Positions 13,901-27,700 of a stretch of 64,000 nucleotides of DNA are shown here, piece after piece. This stretch comes from Arctopsyche grandis (Eukaryota > Arthropoda > Insecta > Trichoptera > Hydropsychidae). The position numbers and the translations under genes were made by a program. The notes beneath the pieces were generated by a model. The model did not search any database. It saw nothing but the letters and a program-made list of their open reading frames with translations, and was not told the origin of the DNA. Positions within the stretch are counted from its first letter, which is position 1. The number at the start of each line of letters is the position of its first letter. The stretch lies in NCBI RefSeq assembly GCF_051622035.1, contig NC_135355.1, positions 25,151,986-25,215,985 on the forward strand, read 5' to 3'.

Positions 13901-16900
13901 CCACCCACATAATATCTACGTTAGAATACATATATTTTAAAAATAAATAGTAAGTTTTTAATAACATTTTATTTTTATTTTTATTGCTATACATTACCCA
14001 ACCTAAAAGAAAACTTAGGGTTTCGTTAAATTTCCGGATTTCCGAAGTGTTTCATTTCAAAAAAAGTTTGGGAAACCCTGCATTAACAGATCCTGATTTT
14101 TTCTTCTCGCTCATTGGGAAAATTCTAATTGTCACTAAACAAGCATATAGACGTATATGTAGTTTTAATGTTTATATGAACATATAAAATAAATATCTGT
14201 ATTCAAATTTTATCTTATTTACTTTATTATACAAACGATAAATTTATAGATAACTTTGTTTAAACACTATTTATTGTTATAGTCAACTTTAAAAATAAAA
14301 TGAAAAATATTCTTAGTTGACAACACATACATACATAGGTATATGTACATATGTATGTATTGAAATTTGGACTGGAATTGGCGTGGGGACGAACGGTCGT
14401 GATTTCGGCTTTACTGCTTCCAGTCCCGGGTGGGTCGTCAGAGTGGCTCAGTTTTCAGAAACCGAGCCAAACCGAACCGGACCGGGTTGGGCAAAGTAGT
14501 AGGGGGTGGGAGTCGAATGCTGAAAAATGTGAAAACGGATCAAAACAATGTAAAACGGAACTGCGGACGAATCCGCAGGGAGAAAGTCGAAATCCGCTTA
14601 CGAGATAATCTCGTTTCATGCATACTTAAGTCTGAGATTTATTACGCGAAAGAGCCAAATTTTCTATTTTCATTCACGTGTACTCTCTATATATGTATGT
14701 ACATATGTACGATACGTGTGTAACTGCTGTTTTTAGCGCTGGATCCTGTACACTTTTTGGAGCAGCTAGGCAACGAGCTGGTAGCACGATGTTGTTCCAA
14801 TCGGTTGGAGAGAGCTCTTCGTTGCCTCGGTGGGGATTTACATGACTTTTTAGCCACCCTAGATAGCGTACACGACGTTTTGCATAATCAGGTATGTTTT
14901 TCATACTATAATTAGTTATAAATTTTAAATTTCATGTCTATTTTTTGTACTGAATCAAAGAACGAGGTAGAAAAAGTTCGTAAACAATACACAAGATGAT
15001 ATGATACATATGTATGTAAGTAAAAAATTTCAAATTTCATCCTAATTTTTACATACGAACATACTATGCATATATACACGTACATATGTATGCATGTAAC
15101 AATGTTATAAGCTATCTTTTGTTTATACTATCCATTTAATATGATTAATCAGATTAGGAAGGGGGTAAGTTGGGTTAGATTGGGTTGGCTTACAGATTAC
15201 AGGTTCATTTATACTAGTACAACTCAAGGCAACTGCACGTAAACAACAGTACTAAAAATATTAGTACATATGTATGTATATGGACATATTCATATATTCC
15301 GTAATATTGACGTAGCGTACTGAAACAGCAGCAACCGGCTCGGTCTATTTATATTATACAGCAGTACCTTGTCACGGAAACGTATCAAACAGAACCGGTT
15401 TTCTTTGGCCATTGTGGAAATATTCACGCATGATATGACATCATGGTGACGAGCGCACCCTTTCTAATGACAGTACTGCCGTGTGGATGTGAATATTTTC
15501 GATAACATCATATTGTGACAATATAGACTCGACGATACAACGCAAGCAATATTGAGCCGTATCGTGGCGCTCTGCAATGTAAATACAAGCCGATTTCGTC
15601 TCACACTTGTCCATAACAAGCATGAACGTGCCTAAAACGAGCGTTGCTGTACAGTATGATTATTACAAGTCGTTTCCGTGATAATATTATATAAATGGAC
15701 CTTTAACCGTAACATGAAAATAATTATAAGTATGTACATATTGTACATATGTTAAGTAAATACTTTTTCAAATTTAAATTCGACATAACGAATCCATATC
15801 CCATTAGTACTTTATGACATTCGCATCTTTATAATTTTAAACAAAATCACGTCCATATTTTTCCTACATTTATCATATTGTATGTGAAAGGAAAAGCTAT
15901 CATTGATTTTAAAATATGTATTCTCAATGAAAAAAATCATAATTTTACAATGTTATATTATTATATATATTAATTATGTAATTAGCTTTGGTTAATTATA
16001 CATAATATGTATTACTCTTTTTCAAACGCGCATATTAGTATTCGAAATTGCAATTACCAATTTTATAATCATCTATAATATTTAATTTCTATTACATAAA
16101 GTCGTTTATCATTCATTATATCACTACATTGCACCATCAAAACTTCTATATATGTAAACATATAGATATTCTCATGTGTGTACATATGTATGTATGTAAA
16201 TATAATGTAACACAAACGTCTTCACCCCATCGTGTTTAATATAACTTTTTCCTTTATTGTTTTGTGTGTATATTTTATATTATTATATTATATTACATTA
16301 GTATAAACATAGTGTTTGTAATGTATGGGTGTGCTAGAGAAATTCCCGGTCACAAAGGAAAATAAACATAAGTTTTGTTTGTTCGCACGAGATAATATAC
16401 CAGTGAACATATTACGTTGATGTTTTGCTTTCCACTTTCCTCTATCTCTCTCCTGGTTACTTCGGCTAAGCCAAATTTAATTATGCACACAAACATACAA
16501 CAAAACAATGACCTTTCACGTCAAAATTGAACTGAAACTGAAGGGGTTGTTAAAAATGAAATTGTTCATACTCGTATTCGGGTTTTAACTTAAACCGTTG
16601 TATTCGTATTTACATTTTTAACGATTCGTTTATTATTCCACTAATAGGCGATGCGCCCCATGGTGAGATATTATTTTACTTTGGTCGTAAAAAAGAGTCG
16701 CATCCGGATTTGAATCACTCCCACTTTGTCCGCTTCCTTTTTTATTTTTTATCATGGCGCAATCTGGCCAGAAAGACCATAAAGCGCGAATGAAACGTAA
16801 AAAACACAGATAAAAGAATATTGAATTATATGTTTTTCGACTAATTAATCTGTATTTACATGTATTCTCTTTGTGTTTTATGAATATACACAAAGCTTTC

Positions 16901-18613
16901 AAATTATTGCATTAATAACTTCATACAATTTACATATATTACTTTTTCACAACTACATATGTATGTACGTACATATGTATGTGTGAAACTTTACAACGAA
17001 ACTGAAATCAGGGCTATGGATACGAACTCCAGCCCTGGATAAAAAAACTGTCTTCTTGAAAATAAATTTTAAATGTATAAAAAATTTTACTATTTTTTAT
17101 TTTCTACTATCGTGATTGTTTATTTATTTCAATGCGCTTATACCAAAAAAAAATATTCTTAAGTGTTTGGTAAAAATACATCAAAAAAAGTTTTATAACG
17201 TGGTTTTTATCGGATTTTGGAATTTCATAAATATTTTAAGATCATTAAGTAAGATTTCCAGGAGTCTGCCAGACGAAATCCGTAAATTTTGTCAGTGTGA
17301 TAAATTGTTTATCAACCTGACCGAATAGACGGCAGTATCGGCTAGTACGTTATGCGATTAGTTGTAGTACGATCGATTGAAATTTCATCAGCTGACCTTC
17401 CAGTAAACAGAATGAAGCCTTACTCTACACATATGTATGTATGTATATAGGTATATACATACAGCTGTACATGTGCATATATGTATGTGGAAGATGTTAT
17501 GTATTTCTTCGTTATTTTGAATTATAGTTGAATTTTTTATGCAGGATGATAAGACCGAAGAATCTTCTTCGGATTATGAAGCTGCATTTGTATGCACGCC
17601 TGCGGGTCAAGGAAAAATTGAGTTGCACTTTACTACCGAGAGAGAGCCGGTCGCTTACTTGTTAATAGGAAGCTTAAAAGCGATTGCACAAATATATTAT
17701 AATACTACTGCTGTTATAGAATTTAATCGATATCAAAATGATCCTAGACATTTCAGGTATTTAAACATATAATGTACACACAGTACAGTACACAATACCA
17801 AATATTGACATTTAAAATTTATACGTTTTAGGTATGAGATAACTGCGATTTCTCATATCACTCCAGCACCTTTGAAAAGTCGGCCTCCCCCACTTTCCAA
17901 ACCTAAAAAGTCGTCTGATGATGACGACGACGATGATGTGGTTGCTAAGGTCGATCGATTAGAAAATGAATCTATCGATCTGTCGACCAATGCCACCGAA
18001 CTAAAGATGGGAGTTGCTAGCTTTTGCAAAGCTTTTCCGTGGCATTTTGTCATCGATAGAAAACTAGAGCTGGTACAACTGGGTAAGTTACTGCACACTT
18101 TGACTAATTATTTTTAGATTTCGAAGATTCATCTGAATGTGTATAAGGTCGAAGTGAAAAATGTGAATTTTGGATTTTTATCGATGGACCTTAGTAAGAA
18201 GCTTTCGTCGTATCAAGGGAAATTCATTGATTTTAAACAATGTCCTGTGCCTCCAACCAATTGATTTATCTAGACAAAAATTTCGAGTTGATTTTTTCAT
18301 ATATTATATCTCTTTTTCGAGAAAGAAATAAATGTCCCCATCACGGAAATAAGAAAAAAATGTCAATGAAAATGATTTTCTGAAAAAATCTCTTCCCCCA
18401 TGCAAGCACCGATTTTTTTATCATTACGAAATTATGTTCACAATACATCTTATATATATTTTAATAGCTACTGATCTACTGATCATTTTCTATTTTACAA
18501 TTTAATTTAATTTGGTTAGTAATCACATTATTATATTATTCTAATGTTAATCTAAAGCATAATAGGAAAAAGAGCTCAAAAACCTATTTACAATGTAACG
18601 AATTTGAAAAGAG

Positions 18614-18701
<88 letters not shown>

Positions 18702-21700
18702 AGTCTACTTTAAAAAAAATTGTCAGGATAAATCGATTGGTTGGAAGAACAGACAGGGCATTGTTTGAAATCGATGATTTTTTTTATTTAACGTTCCCTA
18801 GATACGATAAAACTTTTCCACTAGGTCCATCGATGAAAATCCAAAATTTGCGTTTTTCGCTCCGGTCTAATGTGTATATATAATCAAAACAATAGAAACG
18901 CACTGAAATTCCGGTCAAATTATTTTACGTGTGTTGTATACAATTTATATATAAGTATACACATTACCTTATAATAATAAAATGGGATACACGTGTATTG
19001 TATTTGTTTCAAGAATACATTAAGGTTATTTGTTATGAAATCTTTGGCTTTAAATTTCCACGTCCCGTTGGAAAATAATAATCGTCTGTATCCGGTGCGT
19101 CGAAAACTTTTCTCATCAAAAAAAGAGAAAAAAATATGAAAAACGAAAATAAAACCAGGTATTTTCCTTATTCTTTCGCATCCGATCCACATTATAACTT
19201 TGTTTTTCGGATGAAATATGTGACGAAATTGTCAACAATAAATTCGGCGGCGTCAAACTGACAAATAAATTTTCATTTGAACAACGCCGAAAACTCTTCG
19301 CTTACATTGCCGCTCGTAATTTCTTTTATAGCCGGAAAAAATAATAAACACTAGATATAAAAAAGTTGAAGTTCTCGACGTTGCCCTTTTTTCATTTAAA
19401 ATATCTGAATAAATTTTCGTTTCGTGAATTTGACTATGCAAAATAAATGAGCCAGCTTCGCTTGTGTTTTACCTCGAAAACGTTTAGTTTAACCCCGAAT
19501 GCCCGATTTAGACTTTAACGGCAAACCACAGTTGCAAATACCGGTTTACAAAAGTCCATTAAATAAACAGTAGTTGTTACTTTCTAGATGCCCTGGCAAG
19601 AATACTAATTTCTTTACGCGAGGAAGTTTTCAGAATTTCGGCTAATTTTACAATTTTCATATTCTCAAACACTACATTTTATATTATTTGTTGTTTGTTA
19701 CAGGCGCAGGGTTCATGCGCTTATTTGGTGCACTTCTACAACGGTATGGGACAACTTTGCCAACTTATTTTAGTTTAGAAAGACCTCGTGGAATCTCACT
19801 GACATTCAGGGATATTCTGCAGAGAGCCAACACACCTTTCGTCTTCGTATTGAAAATTCCTTGCGAACGAGAACAGTGCCCTGCCAACGTAAGAAAACAC
19901 TCGTCGGACATTAATTTTAAATTATTCGAGTCATTCAATCTCAATTAATCATACCGTCTTTTAATAATTTCTTTAGAAACTTTCTTTAATTATTTTTCGC
20001 CCTTGAGTTATAAAAAAGACGATGTAATTTTTAGGCCATAAAATCTTTTGTTTTAAATTTTACGAATAGACAATTTCAAAAATGTTTACTACATTTTCAA
20101 TGCCACAATGCCACCTTGGTAAAAATATTTAAAAAAATAAATAAAAATGTCTTTTTTCAAGATTTTATCAAAAATATCTACTCATTACATGAAACGAACA
20201 GAAATACATTGCTCAGTTCACGAATTCTCCAACAGATAGTGGCGCTTCCTTTGATATTTTCTAACTAAAATAACATAATGACGCTTTCCTGGCCAATCAT
20301 AAACAATTATAAAGTACCATAGAAACAGGGTAGGTAGTTTTCTATAATATCAACAAATTCGAAATGCTTATAAACTCGAATTTGCGAAAGATAAATAAGA
20401 TATCTTTTAAATACATATGTACATAGCTGCATATAATCAATTACGGTATTAATAATACTCATATTATGTTTCTCAATCCATGCATGAACAGTCAATTTCA
20501 TATTGATAAATTAATTTAATATCGACTAAAATGTGGTTCCCAATTTGAATTAAATCGTACCCTCATTGTGACCGAGTATATTGTATTGCAGGGTCTGGAG
20601 CTGAAAGGTCAAATGGTGTTTTGTCCCGAATCAGACTCGTTGCTGTTTATCGGATCACCTTTCTTGGATGGTCTCGATGGTCTTACCGGTCGCGGACTTT
20701 TCATATCCGATATTCCACTTCACGATGCTACCAGAGATGTCATCTTGGTAGGGGAACAGGCCAGGGCACAAGTGAGTAAACACATCGCCGAGTAGGTAAT
20801 AACTCGTACGAGATGTCAACTCGTATCCGGTCCAAATTCAATTTGTTCGTTTTACGTATTACGCATCGGGTTGAGTGTATTTGCCAGTTCAACAAACGGA
20901 AAAATATTTACACGAGAGCTTTCTGGTGCACTGCTTGGATATGGTGTACATACATATGTATGTGTATGAACCTGTTCGTATGGAAACTGTTCACTGCTCA
21001 CCTGGAGAGCAGATTGTCGATTCTGATATTTATTTGCGTTTTATTTTCTGCTCATTGCATATTCATGATTTTACCATCGGCTTTTTCTACATTTATATTC
21101 GTTCATCTGAATTATATAAAATTTTCTCTATGTATTGTAAACATACTTAGATACATACATACATATAACGTTTAACAGGGTCTGTCCATTTTGGTGTTTT
21201 TATTTGACTGTTGTGGCCACAACAGAACGATTTATTCCGGAATATTTTCCATAAGAGAGAAACGTTTCATTTTCCCAGTGAATTATGTGTCGTTGTTGTC
21301 TCTTCCGATGAATTACTCGACGGAAGAGACAAATCTATTTCAAATTAATCGTTGTGAATATTTAATTTTTAAATGCTTTTTATTATTACGAAATTATGTT
21401 CACAATACATCTTAAATCTATTTTAATAGCTACTGATCTACTGATCATTTTCTATTTTACAATTTAATTTAATTTGGTTAGTAATCATAGTATTATATGT
21501 TGTGAATATGTATATTTATATTGCTTCTATTTATATGAATAATTGTAGAAAGGGTGAAATATAGTATTTGTTTTGTCGTATTTGAGAAATTCACGCGTAA
21601 CTGCTTTTTAATTTATTAAAAACATAAATAAATACTTTCTGACCGAAACAAAAAACAAAATACAAGCCATCGTTGGAAAATTACTACAACATTCCGTATA

Positions 21701-24700
21701 ATATTCATGAGTCACGCTAACCTAAATTGAGTTTAATTACAGATGACACAAACATTACATTCGGGAAAGCCTCTAATGAGACTTTTATTATTTGATTGCG
21801 TTCAAATTACATTTTGTGTTTAAAAGTAATAATTAATTATTTCTTTGAATATACAAATTATGTTACTTAAAAATCAACTAATATCAATTGAGCAAAACTG
21901 CAATAATTCACAACAATTTCTTATTGATTGAGAGAATATCTTTAAATATATATACATATCTATGTAATTACATAAAGTTTTTCATACGTCATGCAAGACC
22001 AAAGTAAATCTTCGTCGCCAATTTAAAATATTTAATTATAACATCGCCGAATCACCGATTAATTGTTGAGTTGGAATACATCATAATTTTATTTAAATAT
22101 TTTATTGATTAATGTCATTACGGAACATAATAATATTTTCTATATTCAAGAAGTAAATCAACATCAGAAAAGCCTTCCCAGATAATAAAAATCTACTATG
22201 AATTCAAATTTATAGCATTATACATATATATGAATAAAATATCACATTTATTGCATTATATATGTATGCATAAAATAACGACTTTAAAAATTATTTCGTG
22301 TTCTCGACATAGACATTTTGATAATCCAATAAAATTTCGTGAATTTACTTACATATGTACATACATATACATATGTACATATGCTCATTATAAAGGTTGA
22401 TTTAAACTAGCACAGCACAGAACGACAACTGCACGTAAAGGGCAGTACGAAAAATATTCCTTAGTACATTAAATATGAACACATTCATATGTTCCGTAAT
22501 ATATACGTGGCATGTCGTAACAGCAGTAAGCACTAATATCGAAAGCACTTACATATGTATGTTAAGTTTTACATGCATATGTACATATACATATGTATAT
22601 ATGCATATGTGGATATTAATGTTCGAAGAATTGAAATTTCGTCATTCAATCTTCAATACAGACGAAGATTTTCTCGCGTACAATAGATAAGCCTTTTCGA
22701 TGGTGCATTTGCATTGAAGCTTTTTCACGTCCCTCGGATTTTTATAGCAAGGACCGCACCCGGTCAGAGCTTTCACGGAGATTAAAATCGCGATGCCCTA
22801 GTGAGCACGACACATATTATACATACATTCGTACATTGGGGTGCGGGATAAAAAAAAATACGACACTTCGTTTCGGCAAAACAGTACTCTGAAATAGAAC
22901 AGTCGGGTAGGGCCCAAAGGTCCCAAGTAATAAACGTGAAAGCTGACTCGACGTGATAGCCCAGTACGATGCCAGAGCCAACAAATTAATTAAAACCTCG
23001 ACTGTCTCGATGTGATAGTGGGTTTTCATCAAAATAGTTTTTTCTGCAGCTTTTCGGCCACGTGTGTTTAATTATAATAGAACACCACCATTCTATCAAA
23101 TTTTGATTAATATAGCACGATATATTCAAGTCAGTATATCAAATAAATATTATAAAACATTTGTAAATTAAAATCATTATTCAAAGCTTTTGAATGCTTC
23201 ATATGATGAAAATAAATAAACAAGTTTTTTATCACAAAACTACAAAATACTTTCGAATCATATTATACCTTTATATACATATGTATGTGCATATATATGT
23301 ATTTGTGAGCTCGGTGGGTCAAAATTTTATTTCGAAATCAATCTCTGAGTTTCTGTTCAATTACAATTTGTAGTTATAATGCGTATTGAATTTGATCCCA
23401 TGAAATTTTCGAGCAGATCACATTTTTTTCTTGAAAAACCTTTTAGGTAAATAGGCCACGTTTAGACTGTCAACTTACTTTATTAGCATTCATCCGAAAA
23501 TATCGTGAAAGCTCTTGTGGTTTTAATACGAATCAGATCGTTCTCGTGTGAAATTGCTCTGCGAACGTTTGCCGATTGATCCTGAAAAAGGAAAAAAAAT
23601 ACGTCGACAAACAAAAAATCGCGGAAAATTCGCTTATGCCGTTGTTGGAGCAAAAGCAATTATTTTTATTTGTGCTCAAAAAATAAAATTCACTTAAAAA
23701 GGCTCACTTAATTGTGTTGCTTGTGTATTTTTTTAAATTATTATATAATATAACTTTTATATTATATGTATGTACATACCTACATATGAACAAGTATGTA
23801 GTGTAAGTGAATTATTAAATTTTAATTAATAGAGAGAGCTTACAATAGTAATTATGAATTTAATAAATCTTTTCACACTCCCGGCCACAGGACGGTCTCA
23901 GGAGAAGAATGGACAAGTTGAAAAGCTCAATTGAAGAAGCGAATCGAGCTGTCGACAAAGAACGAGAGAAAAACGTCAGTTTGCTTCAACTTATATTTCC
24001 ACCGGATATTGCGAAGAGGCTGTGGCTTGGTATGTATTGAAAATCGATTTTCATTTAATTACAACTTTTTTTATATTCCTTCCAATTTGAAAAAAATTAA
24101 CGTTCATCCTATTCAGACAACTCATTTTGAATTGTAAAGCAGGAAATTAGTGAGAGAGTGAGTGTAATTTTTTTCGTATATTTACGTAGAAGCCAAGAGC
24201 TCTTCTATCCTATTTAATTTTTTTTTCGTTTTACACTAATGAGTTTTTCAGGGTTGAATTTCCTCAAAAAAAATTCAAAGACACTCAAATTATAAAGAAA
24301 AGCGATTTACATTAACGTGGTATTTCTAATCTACAAATAAACCTATTATGTATAATTTTGTTGTTTTACTTTTATTTTCAAGAACAATTATTCCATAACA
24401 ATTCTTTAAATTCTAACGTAAATGAAATTTCTGGCACAGAACCCTTAACAAGTTCAGAGAGCTGAAAAGTGAATCGTCTGCAACATATGCAAACGAAATT
24501 GCATCTCGATCATATCGTCACTGACCATGAAGGTTTAGCCACCTGAGTGCTCCCACTTCATTTTGAATCTATCGTATTCGTATTGATTTAAAATAGCACG
24601 TTTTATTTTTTATTATTTAAATTATGAATGTTTAGTTGAAATATTCGTATAACTTATTTGCTAAATTTATGATCTATATGATTTTTTTATGATAACCGAA

Positions 24701-27700
24701 TAAAAAAATTTGACTTTATGAAAACGTTATGTTTTTCTGTAATGTTTATATCTCAAAAAGTCTTATGAAAAATCCTCCAAAGGAATTTTCTAAGAGAACC
24801 CGGCCTTTTCTTCTTTTTTAATTCAATATTTGTATTCTTTTGTATTCTTTAGATCCCGTAAAAATACCCTCCTAATACAACATATACTATATATTATGTA
24901 TCTTTGTTGTAAAGGTGAGACGATAGAAGCCAAAACACACGACAGGGTGACCATGCTTTTCAGTGACATCGTCGGGTTCACATCAATATGTTCTACAGCT
25001 ACTCCTATGATGGTAATCAACATGTTGGAAAATCTGTACAGCGTCTTCGACGTCTATTGCGGACAGCTGGACGTTTACAAGGTAAAATGATTTCGTACAA
25101 AAGCGAACAAAAAGAATTTCTGTACTGTGTTTCCTTTGTGAGAAACCGTTAAGTGGTTCATTTTTCTCCTTCGATTCGTTCCCAACCAAAAGATATTGCA
25201 GACTCCTCCAATTCCGCACATTTATTATAGCTTTCGAGCGCTTTTACATAATTCTATCCCTCGATATACATCCCTTTTTTCCATTTTCCCTCTTTTTTAT
25301 TATTAAGAATATCAAATTTTCGTCGGTGCGGTAATTTCATTCTTTTATTGAATTGTATCTGGATTTTTTCTCCTCTGTCCTTCCCATTGATTCCGTTTTC
25401 TCGTTCGAAGAAAATTTTGCTTGGAATAGAAACTTTTTAATAACATCATATTTATTTTAATTCAATTTTATCGAACATAAATTAAACCACCTTTGGATCA
25501 TTTCATATATGTACATATGTATTTCATAATCAGAATCAAATTACATACTTATCCGAACAATTTATACCGCTTAGAGCAGCGTTACCCAAACGGTAGTACG
25601 CGAAAATTTTGAAGGTGTTAAATAAGCATAAAAAATCAAAAACATATTTGCAAGAGTTTTGCTGCATCTATTTTATTTAAAATTATTATTTTTTACAACA
25701 ATCTTCACTAAAGAAATTAATATTTTTATGTAATAGTATTAGCACTTGTAAAGTTTGCATATATAGCAAAGTTTAAATTTTTTTGTATTAAAAGACTTTT
25801 GAGTGAGAACAATTTGAGTAAGTTGAATTTGATTACGCATTCGGGACTATGTATATCGGTGATATTTACGCGATGAGAATTCACTCAAACCATGTCCGAT
25901 CATTTAGTCACTAGGACTAAACTACAAACTTTAGAATACTTGATCTGAGTGTACTAGTATCTTGTCAACCCGGTATTAATATTGAGTTGTTTGAAAAAAG
26001 CTCTTAAATATATATTTTTTGATCATTTTTGACAAAATCATATGTTGTACACTGAAATAACCCCCCGCCTCTCTTCCCCTTTGTTATATTCTACTGATTA
26101 GTTCGAAATTAAAGGTGTTTTTTGATATGGCACACCGCTCGTTCAGCTTAAACTATCGGGTCGAAGAATCTCTTTGTATGTATCTGTTCTTTGGGGAATA
26201 ATTTTTGGTCTTACAACGTTTATTGTGATTAGGTGGAGACAATAGGGGATGCTTACTGCGTGGCCAGCGGTTTACAAGGGGGTACTTCTACGCACGCCCA
26301 ACAAATTGCTTGGATGGCTCTCAAGATGGTAGCCGCTTGTGCAAACCACCTTACCCACATGGGTGACCCTATTAAGGTAAGAACCTTCGCATTCCCGAGA
26401 CATTTCAATGCGTTCTTCTGTCCGCATTCCACTGGAAACGAAAAATATGCCGCGTCTATACATACTCGTATATGTACGTGTACCTTTCTCAATTTTAGAT
26501 GAGAATCGGCCTCCATACGGGAACCGTGCTGGCTGGCGTAGTTGGAAAAACGATGCTAAAATACTGCCTGTTCGGTCACAACTGCACACTCGCGAATAAA
26601 TTTGAATCGGGATCAGAACCGCTCAAGATCAACGTCAGCCCTACAACTTACGAGTGAGTGTCATTAGTATTTCAAATAATATTTAAGATGTAGTAGATTT
26701 TATATAATATATATGTATATAAAACCTGTTAATCTTTCCCATATTTCATTTTGTAGTGTTTTGAAATATGGAAAGAAACGCGACTCTCATTAGTCAACAG
26801 TGACGGTTTCATCAAATAGGAAACGCGTATTTTAAGATTTGCGTATGTACATACATACATACATATGTATTATAATAGGTTTGTAACAAAGTCTTTTGAC
26901 CAATAAGAATCGAGAGTCAGATTTGTTTACCTCAATATTGAGAAGTTTTAAAAATTATTAATAAATATTTTAAATGCTAAAAAATTAATAAAAAAATTAA
27001 TTCCAGAGGTTTTTGAGAGAGAAAAATGGTCGATTTGGAATGAAATCCATGTATCAATGCGATTAAAATAACAATAAAATCACTAAATGAAATAAACCGG
27101 AAGTGGGACTTTTTCCTCTTAGACAAATCAATTGTGGACCACACGATTTTTTCCGCACCCCTGAATGTATCAAGCTGAAAATTTATATTTGTATTCTTTA
27201 TGTACTAATTTAGAGTTGATAAGGTTTTGGTAAGAATTTGTAAAACGGAAATAATATTAATTTTTAAAACAATATTTCATTATTTTATTTTGACCTTTTA
27301 AATCATTTTTATTTTCTAGATATTTAATATGTATTTTTAATATTATATAATATATTAAAAATACATATATAATCTAGATATTTAATATTATAATATTTAT
27401 AGTGATTTTAAGTAATAACAAAATTTGAACAAAATCCGACAACCGGAAGTAGAACTTTTGTATTGTGTTTCCCTACATTTAGGCTCAATTTGTATCGGAA
27501 ACGCTCTCATTGCCAGTATGTGTGAACGTGTACATACATACATATGTATGTTTAATTACACTGAGCAACAAAAATCTCGTTTTTGAGTTACCAGAGCAGA
27601 GACTAACCAATATTTGCACCACACCACTAACCAAAGTTTGAACCACTGAATTCGAATATGATAATGATTTTTGTTGGTTAGTGATCGTATACGAGATAAG

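Larger units (their letters stand above)
18146..18868. mobile_element. Long-TIR foldback-type element (723 bp) in cyclase intron 5
   Basis: The outer ~150 bp on each side are inverted repeats of each other. Left AGGTCGAAGTGAAAAA and the right end in reverse complement, AGACCGGAGCGAAAAA, differ mostly by transitions. The arms continue through TATCGATGGACC and CAACCAAT to about 18290 and 18720. It is flanked by an exact 10-bp direct repeat AATGTGTATA at 18136-18145 and 18869-18878. Long TIRs with 9-10 bp target duplications are typical of Mutator-like elements (family knowledge), though no transposase is present to prove it. The middle holds a long (TA)n and a ~110-bp segment repeated at 21.4 kb. 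It starts only 63 bp after the exon 5 donor, so the primary transcript could fold into a long hairpin there. Confidence 0.8.

Noticed and set aside
14317-14723. Overlapping plus-strand frames in three phases
   Set aside because: They lie in cyclase intron 2, share no splice-compatible phase with the flanking exons and show no domain.
24823-25219. Minus-strand frames opposite cyclase exon 9
   Set aside because: They are antisense shadows of the catalytic-domain exon. Frames opposite 26233-26653 and 28208-28427 are the same.
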